A stretch of 64,000 bases of DNA. Source: Pempheris klunzingeri. Lineage: Eukaryota; Chordata; Actinopteri; Acropomatiformes; Pempheridae. Within the stretch, counting starts at the first letter, position 1; every line of letters begins with the position of its first letter. The stretch covers positions 3,275,874-3,339,873 of the forward strand of contig NC_092014.1 of assembly GCF_042242105.1 (NCBI RefSeq), read 5' to 3'. Positions 46,901 through 58,900 of this stretch are shown here, piece after piece. The notes under the pieces are model-generated. The model was not told where the DNA came from. It searched no databases and worked only from the letters and a program-made list of their open reading frames with translations. A program made the position numbers and the translations under genes.

Positions 46901-49900
46901 CGGCTAAAAACAGATAGTAGATAACAAATAATCATCAAGTGCTTAGTTGACTCTAAGATTAAATCTAAAGTTCAGACAAGAAAGGAGTGTTTCCCAATCT
47001 ACCTGGATAAGTTACCACTCAACAATAGTACTAATTCTACTACTGAAGTAATGATAAGGTAATGATAACTGTTGATTAATGATAACATTAATACAAAAAG
47101 AATCCATAATCTAGCGTTGTGACGGCACATCGCTGCCAAATAAAAAATCCACATGCCCTGAACAGCTGCGCGTGCATATTATTTTTGCAAATGCTTTCAC
47201 AGCACTTCTCTGCAGAATATCTCTGCTTGAGGACAAAATCATGCTCTCGGGTTGTCAAAACTTTCACCCGCTCACTTGCTTGCGAGCTATTTTTTCTTTC
47301 TGGCAGTCAAGATCTGCCAGGAAACAAACACAGTGTGGTCTGAGAAATGCAGACTTGATTGTGAAGTGATTCTCATGAAATGTGGTTTGTTGTAAATGTG
47401 AGAACATGATACTGGTTACTTGCTGGAGTTGAATTTGATTACCGCTTGCTTTTTGTAGTGAAGTCTGCATATCTAAATATGTCTTTACAAGCAGATCCAG
47501 ACCGTCCCAGTGCGGCAGATGGGCAGACGCATAGCGGCAGCATACAGCAGCAGCCAAAGAGGTGCCTTCTAAGTTTCTATATCTATGAAACGCCCACTTG
47601 CTGCCAAAAAGAGAAACCAAGTTTTGCCAGCAGGAAAGCAAAGTTTTCTCCTCGAAGGCTGCAGTATTGCCTGTGTGAACAGAGATATTCTGGGTGTTGG
47701 TGTGTGCAGCTCCTCTACATCTGCACATGAATCTTATTTTTTTTTAAGAATCATTTCATGCATTTGAAATCAAACTTATACGGTCAGGAATTCCAGGAAA
47801 ATAGAGATATATGCCCTGGATGTAATGATCTTAAAATCAGGGAGAAACCCTCCAGTCCTACGTGATTAGTTTTTACAGATGTTTTCTGATCAGACGACTC
47901 TAATAGACTGCTTCCAGCTGTCGGAGGGGCGATAATGCTACTGCATTAATGGCAATAAATGTATTAGCAAGAGCACAACACGCACTGCGAAATGGCTGGT
48001 AGACTATTCTATAGGCTGTAAGTGATTTTATGTCATGTTCTATGGAGGGAGAATGTGTTTCAGCTAGAAACCTATAATTCAGCATGAGCTAAATATGGAT
48101 GGTGATCCGAACAAGCTTGCTGTCCTCCCACAAACATGGTCTTTCTTGTCTTTCTGTCCCTGTCTGGTTTGGGCTGACTGTTCTAATCAGGAGGCGTTGT
48201 GGCTCGTAATGCCAAACAGATTCAGTTTCTTGTCATTCTTACAGTTTGTGAAGTATTCTTGGACAGCTTTCTGTCCCTCCCCTCTCATCTGTCAACAGCG
48301 TGTGTTTGAGGGAAAAGAATGTTGGCTCTCCACAACTCTTTTTGTCTGTCATTTCTCCAGAAATTTCTCAGTATCAGCAGTTTTTTTTTTTTTGTCTTAT
48401 AAAAGTCTTACAACTGCAACCTATAGCCTGCAGATGAAAGCTTTTACGTTTATTGCACTCAACATGTGGCAGAGCTCAAAGGTTATTAAAAAGAAATATA
48501 CACTACTCACAAAAAGTTAGGGATATTCAACTTTCAGGTGAAATATATGGAAAATGTAAAAAGTGAATGCTACAGTGATATTATATCATGAAAGTAGGGC
48601 GTTTAAGTAGAAGCATGCACTGGTTATTTCTTCATTTTAAACAATTTATTTGAAGAAAATCTAACAACAGTGGTAGGTATACCACAACAAAACATGTTCA
48701 GTGTCTCAATAAATTGGGATGTGGCCAAAGGACGTCCACTCCTCTCCTTTCTGTGACTCTTCCAGTCTCTGTATCACTGTTCCAACCTCCTGATGACACT
48801 CTGTGACCCTCTAAGCTCAGTGAACACCTCCGTCTGAGGACTTCCTGTTTGAAGCCTCCAGTGTTGAGGTGCTGCTGATCAACTGTTAGGTGTCGTCTTG
48901 GTCTCATGATGTCAGAATGTGAACAGCAGGATGAGGAGGACTGTTTAAATACCAATTCTAACTGAAGCAGGAAATGTATTGGTGGATTCATGGATCAAAC
49001 CTGTTGTGAATGTTGCTGTTAAGCTTCTTGTTAGAGAACAGCAGCTGGTGCAGAAAGTACTGAAACACTGAACAGTTGGACAAAAGTTGCACATTAAGTT
49101 CACCTGGAAAGGTTAGAATGCATTTTAGATTCATTTCACCTGAAAGCCGATTATCCCTAACTTTTTGTGAGTAGTGTATGTATATGAACCGCTCCGAATG
49201 CCTGGAGCACGCTTGAATTTTTAATATTTCAGGACGCGCACACCAGACAATTCAGTCAAGAAGCAAATCCAGAGACTTCAGAAACCTGCGTGATCATGTG
49301 GGCAGATAATTTATCTGCTCCTTTTTGTTTAATGTGTCTGAAGGCCATGACATCAACCATTTGTGTTTCAAACACATTGTTAGTGATCGTAGAATTTTAG
49401 TTTCGGAGCACAACCGATACTGGATCTTTAAGACTAATCCTGACACCGAAGAACCTGATAAGGATCTCATCAAAATCTCTATCTGGGTGTCGTTTAACGA
49501 TGAAATTAAAAGAGCTCCAGTCAAACCTCAGTAGGAAACAACAACAACAATGATGATGAAATGTGTTTCATGTTTTAACTTGTCCACAGTTCACTCGTTC
49601 GTCTCGTTGCAACTATTCTTTTCAGCCAAAAAAAAACTTAAGCCTTCAGCCCATAAAACTTTTCTTTATGGTTGTTTATTAAAAACTCTGAATGGAAAAC
49701 ACCAAAAATTAGGGTAGAAACTCCCCGACTGTTTATAAATGAGCTAAATCATCTACAGGGGTTTCTGTTCTGGGATTTCTTGGTGCTAACAGATGACGTA
49801 TGCACAAACACCCATATAATCTGGAACAAGATAATGTCGTCATTTGTATCTGCTCAGCCGGTGTATTGTTCAGGCTCTAATTGTTGTTTACATGCATTTT

Positions 49901-52900
49901 ACAAACAAATCTGATGCTGTGCTAATATTTTCATTAACACGTGCTAAGATTTTTAGAATAAATCCCACCAGGGTCTCCTACAGCCTCTGAAATCCTCCTC
50001 TGTGCTTTATTTGCGCTCTCTGATGCCCCTGTAAATATACTGCGGCATGTCAATACTGCAAGGAAAACAGATGGGTCTTGTAGCAGTCACATGAAATGAA
50101 AAGCTACCGGCTGTTGTGTCTCTCGCTGCTGCTGGTGTGGGTGCATGGTAACTGATCTGTGCTAATCTGCCAAATGAAACTTTTCACTATTCAAGTTCCT
50201 GAAGCCTAGCTGGGTTTTTACCAAAGCCCTGGAGGTCAATGTGTCAGCAGAGTTAATGTCAGTGTGACAACACGGTTCAGGTTTAGACATGGGAGGAGGA
50301 GAGGGAAGCATTTCTCTGGAATATTTCTAGAATGCTTCTGGGTACCTGAGCGCTATTTCTGTCCAGAGGCCTTTAGATATTTCTGGCATGGTGACCTCTT
50401 AGTCTGGTATGTGGTACCACGCCAGCCTAGCGGCCCATATTAACATGCACTTAAAGTTGCGGTGCACAACTTGCAACTTTGGATAATTAACAACAACTTA
50501 CAGCACTTTAAAGAAGCAGCGAAAATGTGTCACATTCTGGATTCAGATTTTTCAGTTGATTCCTTATTGACAACTTTCAAATTTCAATGAAATCTCAGAA
50601 AAATCTTGTTGCATGCAAGATGCAGCATTTTCTAACTTTACCCATAATGTATTTACACAAAATGAATGTAGTAGGTTTAAAATCTGTGTGCTTAAGCCAC
50701 TCACGTTTAGGAAGGATGAGACCTGATGCCTTAGATTACAAGAATAAATGTGGAAACAGAATTAATGTTAGAGTGATAACGTGGTTCAGTTATCTTCGGT
50801 GTACCTGAGCACTATTTCTGTCCAGAAATGCTGTGACATCTTAGCATAGTATGAGGGGAAGGGAGAAGTATTCCCTTGTTCAACAGTCACAGCTGCCCGG
50901 GGCCATATTAACATTCAATAAAAGCTTTTCTCAGTTCCTATAAGCTCAGAAGTCACCTCTTAGGGGCGGTTGTTAATGCAGCAGGTCTGAACAGGATCTG
51001 CGTGGCTTTTCTTTGAACATTTGCAGTAAATGCACTCATTCTTTCCCCATAATTGCATCATCCAATCACAAGTTTTGCATGGGAAATAGGGAAGTCAACA
51101 CACACACACACACACACACTCTAGACAAACAGAAACACTGAAAACATCGTCCATCTTTACAGTAATTCATTCAAACTAACCGCTAGAGAAACTGACAGGA
51201 ATAGAAGTGTAATCACGTGTGCGTCTGCTTTGCTAGATGGGCCAGGTGAGGAGGAGATGGAGGTTCAGGATGGAGCTCCTGACCCGACGGACAGGAGGAA
51301 AGACGAAGGATCATCACAGGTAGACTGAGTTTAAATCAGGGATCAGTTTGTACTCACTTATAGAAACACTATTGTGGAAAATAAGTAAGAAAATAAGTGA
51401 ATTACTGGTGAAATAGAAACACTAAATGTACTTGTAGGGGGCTGTAAAAACATAGATCACAATTTCCTCATCTTCAGATACGTACTTTTACATTTGTGAT
51501 GTCAAGAAGCTGATGCTGATGTGTTTTTAGGTGTAGTATCACTTATGGCCACTAGATGCTGCCTCAAAGTCTCTGGCTTCATAGGGATCTTTCTCCATGA
51601 ATTTGTTTTCCCCACAAAAGACGTTTTTATCTCTCTCTCTTAAGTTAAATCATTTAATGTTTAGTGTGTGTGTGTGTGTGTGTGTGTTGACCAGGCGATG
51701 CTGAACAGCGAGGAGGGCTTGGATGACGAGGAGAGAACAAGAAGGAGAGCCGAGAGGAGGAGAGCTAAAAGGAAAGTGAGTGAAAAGAAGTCTGTCTGAC
51801 TGAGGAGAGACTAAAGAATACAGAGTAAAGCTTCCACATAGAGTGGATTCTGCAAGTAATATCTAGTTTCAGCTATGTGAGGTGGAACCCTAGAGATGGA
51901 CGTGACCTTTCTTTGGCCCAAACAGTTGTCCAGACAAAGTGGAGCCAAGAAGACAGAATGCTAACTTAAGGATAGCATACATACCATCTATGGTACATGT
52001 TCCTGCAACATGTAACAGAAGAAAAACCTTCTAACAACTAGAATATATCTTTGTGTCCTCTTGTCTTATTGAGTGAGTTTTACAGAAATGCTTTCAGATA
52101 GAAAACATCATACAGAACAAACTACAATATGTGCGACACTGAATGGGTTTATATGGACATGAGTGTCCTGGTTATGAGGCTTTGATCATTTCAGGATATG
52201 GCCTTTACATGAGAAATCTGTCCATCCATGTCCCTATATACTTAATAAGTACTAATATCCCTGTTACAGATTACTGCATGGTTTTTATCTGGCAAATTTT
52301 GAGACCGTTGAATTGCCCCTTCGCTGTACGTGTTCTGTAACCTGTATACTGCAGACCGGAAGAGGTCAACTGCTTTGGTAGTATAGTCATCTTTTATCAC
52401 CAAAAGACAGAACTCTTTCTTCATCACTCTGGAAGTGGAAGTTTCTGTTGCATCACTTGGTTGAAGCTGCATCTTTGGTAGTCAGCAGTGGCCAGAAACC
52501 TGGATAAAGTGTACACATGCAACAATATGCCTGTTTCATTCTCCAGCTAGTTATCTGGATTTGTCAAAACCAGGATAAAGGTGTATCCAGCTTTCTGAAA
52601 TTTTGACATGACGTTTTCATGCCCAAACACACAAAAACGGGACGCTTCACAAACCCAGTAAAAACTAAATATACTGATACATGTCCATGTAAACACATCT
52701 CCACATCAACAACATCTCTATCGATCTTTCTTGGCTATAAAGCCTGCTCCCTCCATGATAACAGATGGGCCAAACTAAAACAAAATCAGCCGGCACGTCA
52801 AACAAATATCATTTATACAGAGGGAGGAAGTGGAGGTGCGTCTTCCATCATTATACACAGTCTATGCTCAGCCTCCAGTGTGCTCACAGTAAATAGAATA

Positions 52901-55900
52901 AGTAATAATAATAAGAGCGTGTTGCAGCTCGTGTTGCGTGTGTGATTCCTCTACTAACTGAAATGAATGTTTCTCCTATATCCCCCACATCACCACACCT
53001 GTTACCCCACCCTTATGTACTCACCTGTTGCTCCACTTGTTTCATACATTTCACCACACCTTCTTCATGACTTTTTTTCCCCACACTTCGCTTTCCCCGC
53101 TTTTTAGCGGTTGACACGCCTTCGACCGCATATCTGCTTCCACACCTGTGTCCCTGCTTGTCTTTGTGCCATCCCACAGCCACCGTGTCCATGCTCTCCT
53201 TTCAGAGGCAGAAGGAACGGAAGAAACTGGAGAGAGAGGAGAAGACAGAGGATGTGTCGGAGCAGGTGAGAACACAAGGGCCTAAACGTGATCAGTCAGA
53301 AAGTGATCTTTGAAGTGGAGCACCCTTCCTATAAACATCTTTAAAAAGCAGCTAAAGACTCATTTATTTTGTCTGTGTTTGTAACCTTGTGTATTTTTAA
53401 GCTTTGTTTGTATGTTTTTACTATTTTTATGGTCTTATTTTAACCATTTTCACCTTTTATGATCTTGAAAGGTGCTATTCTAAATAAACTTAACTAACTT
53501 ACTTATTGTTATTTCTCTATTTCGTCAATGCACAAAGCCTTGCAGAGCTTGTATGGTGCCATATGTTTATAGAATCATCTTTATGTCCATATGTTTGCTT
53601 GCATTCAGGTGCATTTGTACACATAGTGCATGTTTATATTAACTGGTTTAAACTGGGGAATAAGTAAAAGCAGGCACCTGACAATCGAGGTCTATTTGAA
53701 AATACAGGGGAACCAAATCCAACACTAAGTTACTTTATGATTTTGTCCAAACAACAAATCCACTATCACTTTCTAATCGGCATGTTATATTTTAAATGCA
53801 TCAACATTCCTTTGTAAAAACAGTTTTGCCCTCATGTTACATAATACCACCAAAAACCCCCACTAAGAATGTGGGACTTCTTCTTCTGAGTCACATTTTT
53901 TGGTAATAATTTTAACCTTTAACAGGAAGAGGAAGCGGCTGGAGCGGTGTCAGAAAGTGACAGTGAGGAGGAATCGAAAGAAGAGAAGCAATGGACGGCC
54001 GTTCGTCCCAGGAACAAATGCAGCCCTGAGTCGGTCCCTGCCTTTGTGACCACAACAAACAAGAGCAACCTCCAGCTGCACCACAGGACCTCAGAGGAGG
54101 TACACAAGTACATCATTCATTTCTTCAGAATGAAATAAATGGTGGTGTGTGAGTACATTAAGCAAATATTGCAGACTATGGCAAAACATCTCAAGACACA
54201 CAAGCAACCACCAAGTTGATTTACTAAACATTTTAATCAGCGTTTCGTCACAGCCGGCGTCTTTCCACATTTGGTCAGGCTCTTTTGTATAAAGTGTTCT
54301 CCCTGGTGTTTCCAGGAGCCGGAGTGGGACGTCAGCAGTGCATTTGTGGCCAAAGCTGCCAGCCAAATCAAACTCAAAGCCCTGAAGAACAGAACGGCAC
54401 AGATCTCCAGAGAGAACAAGGAGAACGAGGCCAGGAGCAGCCAGGTATAAGTATACAGCTGTTCCATCCATTCACCTAGTGCGTAGCCGTTTATCCTGCC
54501 TTCAAACTTCTTCTGTCCTTTTGGAAGGACGTAAATATAATACTCCAAACACATCTTACTGACCGATTTGTTCTTTTTTTGCTGAAGACGTGAAATCAGC
54601 ATTGCTTTAACTGTACTAACAAAGCTGTCTGTTGTAATTGCAGGTGGGGAACACAGAAGAAATGAAGAGGAGGGGGGAGTCTCTTACAGGTGACTCGTCG
54701 GTTCTCTCTCCTTTTTTAGATTTCGTCTTGGTAGAAAGAACCATGTTTGAAGGAGTGTGATGTGAACAACTTCAATCCAACATCTGATCAGAGATGTCTC
54801 AGTCCAGGATGTATACACAGACACAGTTCACAGCACAAGCTTAAACCCACATCCTCCCTGATCACACCTCTGCCGAGAAAGAAGATGGTGGGGAGACAAG
54901 CGGGCATTTCTGGGTTGAAGTGCACTATTTTTAAACACTATCAGAGGAGTCTGCTACTCACTCAAGGTCGCTCTTATCTTCTACTCATGGTGCCCAAGAC
55001 AAAATGCAAATGTGTGTGTGTGTGTGTTCTAGTGCAGGGCATTCAGATGTTCGGCCAAGGCCAGTACAGCCAGGCAGTGGACATGTTTACAGAAGCCATC
55101 TACTGTGACCCCAAGGACCACAGGTGACCCCAGCTCAACTACACCAACCCTGTCCTGCCCTGATTGTACCACCTTCCTGTTCATTTAAATAAATACCTCC
55201 ATCTATGTCACTCTGTGGTCTCTCAGGTTCTATGGAAATCGGTCTTACTGTTACTGGTGCCTGGAGCAGTACTCCTCTGCCCTAACAGATGCTCAGAGGT
55301 CCATTCAGCTGGCCCCCGATTGGCCGAAGGGATACTTCAGAAAGGGCTGTGCTCTGATGGGGTTAAAGGTCAGCACCTGCTGCACAACACACTGATACCT
55401 TCCAACCAAACAGTAATAATTTCCATTCTTGCTTCATCAAGCAAGTGTATTGTCATGTGTTTTGGTGTCTAGCTGCTGACGCCTGTGTTTGTGTTTGTGT
55501 ATTGCAGCGGTACAGCGAGGCAGAGAAGGCCATGGAGCAGGTGTTGAAGCTGGATCAGCACTGCAAGGAAGCATCCAGTAAACTCTTTACCTGCCGAGTC
55601 CTGCAGCTCATGGTGAGTCTGGAAGGTGCGGCTTCCTCCGAGTCAATGCAACTGAGGCCTGCACGTTAGCTCAGGAGCTGGAATCAGTTCATTTAGCCGC
55701 TTCAGATCCTCAGACGGGGGCCCAGCTGGCCGAGGCTTAAATCTAAGCCGAGGCTTAAATCTAAAGATGGCGGTGCTTCTGCCATCAGGGCCCCTCGACT
55801 TTGAGATGAGGCTTTTACATCTTTTTCCTCAGTGCTGGTCTCTTTATTCACTCATTTATTAACTGATTTAATTTTAGTTTTTATTGTTTTTATTATTGCT

Positions 55901-58900
55901 CTTATTTTTGCATGTAGGTATTTATATTATGTTCTATTTCTCTCCCACTTTCTCTCTCTTGCTTTTGTCTTTGCCTATTTTCTTCTTGTCCTAAATTAAT
56001 TGTTTTGTTTGGCCTCACTGTGGGGCTCTGATGCCCTGATATTCAAGTATCTGGTTCTATCAAAGCACTTTGCAATCTCTGTTCTTAAAGGTGCTATACA
56101 AATAAAGTTATTATTATTTCAACACTGCAGGCGTACCGTTCTTGCATGTGATTTTTTGGGGAGTTGATTTAATTTCTTAGAATCTCAACCAGTCGAGTGT
56201 CTGTCCAAATGTTGATTTAGTGTTTCAAAAAAGAGATTTATACATGAGGTAACTTTAACGTTCTTGTCTTTTTAATTTTCTCAATTTATTATTATTATTA
56301 TTTTTTTCATCTTTAGGAGTTGGGGTTTGTGGAAGAACAGAGTAAATTGCTGCTGGAGAGGTTCACCACCGTTAAGGCGGTCATCACCTCACACGAGGCC
56401 AAAAGTAAGATCCAGCTGCAGTACCACATCTGCTCATACAGGGGCAGCACCGCCAGTAGTTAGTCATATCAGACTTCAGTAGCAGAAACACTGATGCTGC
56501 TAGATAAAATGTATCCTGAGCAGCACACTACTTGCGGTACACTGATGTTAGGACAGTATTAAGGTGCAGAGAAATATGGAGACTGAGTTTTATACTAAAG
56601 CAGACATGTATTCTATTCTATAAGTAAACAGCTGTTTGCAAATGAAGTTGATTAATATGATGATAAATGATAAATACAGTGTCAGCACATTGGTGTAGCT
56701 CGCCAGACAAAAAGATGTCATTTACAGCAGACCACAGTCGTTTATTAGTAAAAAAATCATGCGATTGCAAAACAGTACAAACAGAGCATCAATGAGGTGC
56801 ATTTTAAAAAGGTTCATTCCATCTCCTCTTACTTCCAGCACTGAAGCACACACCTCAGCAGGACCAGAGTGGGTAGGTTGTATGGCTTTAAGCAAAACAC
56901 ATAAAAATATACATGATGTCCTCTGTGGGGAATAAAAAATCTAAATGTAAATGTTCAAAAATGTAAGTTACGTTTGATTCCCCGTCTAATAACATTTGTT
57001 GGACGTACTTGCTTTCTTCTGTCTCTCTCCTCTCGCCGTGTTCCCTTTTCTGTATTGCAGGAGCTGTCGTTCTCTGTGGGTCGGGAACATTACATTGGAA
57101 GTTACAGAGAAAGACCTCTGGGATCTCTTCAAAATGTAAAAACACTGTGTGTGTGTGTGTGTGTACATGTACTAGTAAAAACTGTGGCAGGGTACGCTAC
57201 AGAGAATGAACAGAAGAGATGGTTGGAGAAAACTCAGTGAGAACGTTAGACTACATGTTGGAAAATGTGTGCTCAACCTTTCAGTTGCACGTTTCTATGA
57301 AGCAAGTTAGCACAAGCACTAGTTGTGGCTCCCCCCCTCATTATGTTTACTCACAAATAGACAAAAATGATCTGGAGATCAAACTCGAGCAGGTAAATTG
57401 AGACGGGTATTTGCAGCTTGAGACAGAGTTTAAGAAGAAAGCATTAGCAAGACTGTTTCGGTGAATCGGGCCCCTGTGCCACACTGCCCTGCTGTAGGTT
57501 ACAATCTCTGTCTACATGGCTGCAGGTTTGGTGAGATAGAGAGCATCCGAGTTCTTCACGAGCGTTTCTGTGCCTTTGTCAACTTCAAGAATGCCAACAT
57601 GGCTGCCAGAGCGCTGGACAAGCTGCAGGTGAGTGATAGGTATGCTAATTTTTCTCGGATGTCATCCAAGAATCTTCACATGAGGTTTTGATTTGCAACA
57701 AGGCAGCAGTTTTTCTCTTGTGCCTCTTTGAATATTACGTCAAGCTTGATCAACTGCACTGTTTCCTCCACTCCAGGGGGTGGAGCTGGGGAGCAGCAAG
57801 CTGGTGATGAGGTACCCGGACCGTTGGATCCAGCGAACCCTGCCCTCCACACAGACGACCAACAGCAGCCTCGGCTCCACTGCTGCAGGAACAATGCAGA
57901 GCTCAGCTGCTGCCTGGTACCAATCTGTGTGGTGTTGTCTTGCAAAAACATCCCCTACTTTGGAAATGTGAACTCGCGCACACACATTACATGGTGTAGT
58001 TGTTTCAGCGTTTCGAGATTAGCATCTAGTCTAGGTTAAAGATAGGGGAAGGATTAATGTTGACATGTCGGCGTGATGGTTTGGGTTTTAGGAATGAAAC
58101 ATGATACTCACAAGATAGATATTAAAGCATGATGGTGCCATTAAGCCGTGTGGATATACTGCACTGTAAAAACACTCTATTACAGCCCTGCATCAAAATG
58201 TTACTAAAACAAAAGTATGCAATCAGGAAAACTTGAAAAGTAAAAGTATCCAGTGCAGAAATGTTTCCCCTGTGACTGTGTTACAGATATGATTAGATTA
58301 TATCATCAGATTATTGTTCCTCATGTATTCAGGTAAGAGCAGCACTGTACGGTTGAGGTGAAGCTCATTTTGAACTGCCGCTGATGATTGTTTTCATTCA
58401 TCAATCCATCGATTGTTTGGTTTGTAAAAATGATAAGACTAGCAAGACGTAAAAACACATTAGAAATAATGAAATAATTAAAACAACAAGCAGCAAATCC
58501 TCACATTCATGAAGCTATAAATGTGAAAAATAATTTTTTTTCCTACATCACCCCTGCTCTTCCTTCCCTCCATTGACTTACTGTAAAATTCAGATCCTGT
58601 GGATTACATATGAGGCGCTGCATGACTTTGCCCCCCGCTTACATTGCTCATCTCCTCGTTCCTTATTCCACTTCTTGAACGCTCTGCTCCCCAAATCTCG
58701 GCCTTTCATGCATTCCCCGCTCCAACTGCAAAACAAAAGGTGATCGCACCTTTGCTGTTTTGGCCCCAAACTCCTGCAAACCATCAGAAATACCGAATCT
58801 TTGGACAGTTTCAATCTGCTTTGTCATCGTCTGTTTTAAAAAGTGCTTTAGAAATATGCCTATATGACACAGGATCTTCTGTCCATGCAGGTCCCGAGGG

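Larger units (their letters stand above)
40950..51236. other. TTC31-like intron 1 (10.3 kb)
   Basis: Repeat-rich intron with an AAT run (41,116-41,134), GT repeat (44,132-44,182), foldback element (43,408-43,985), repeat block (44,830-45,420), Tc1-like MITE (48,501-49,176), local duplication (50,268-50,450 and 50,768-50,920) and a CA repeat (51,101-51,119). No supported exon. Confidence 0.6.

Noticed and set aside
47264..47728. 154-codon minus-strand frame
   Set aside because: No recognisable motif, no splice partners, AT-rich intronic context.
48698..48991. 97-codon minus-strand frame as a gene
   Set aside because: It lies wholly inside the Tc1-like MITE and shows no complete transposase domain.
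54091..54602. Minus-strand frames of 121-126 codons
   Set aside because: They are shadows over TTC31-like exons 5 and 6; the plus strand joins in phase with neighbouring exons.
55037..55123. Acceptor GCAG at 55,035-55,038 for TTC31-like exon 8
   Set aside because: Using it shifts the frame and breaks the TPR; the TTCTAG acceptor four bases earlier keeps it.
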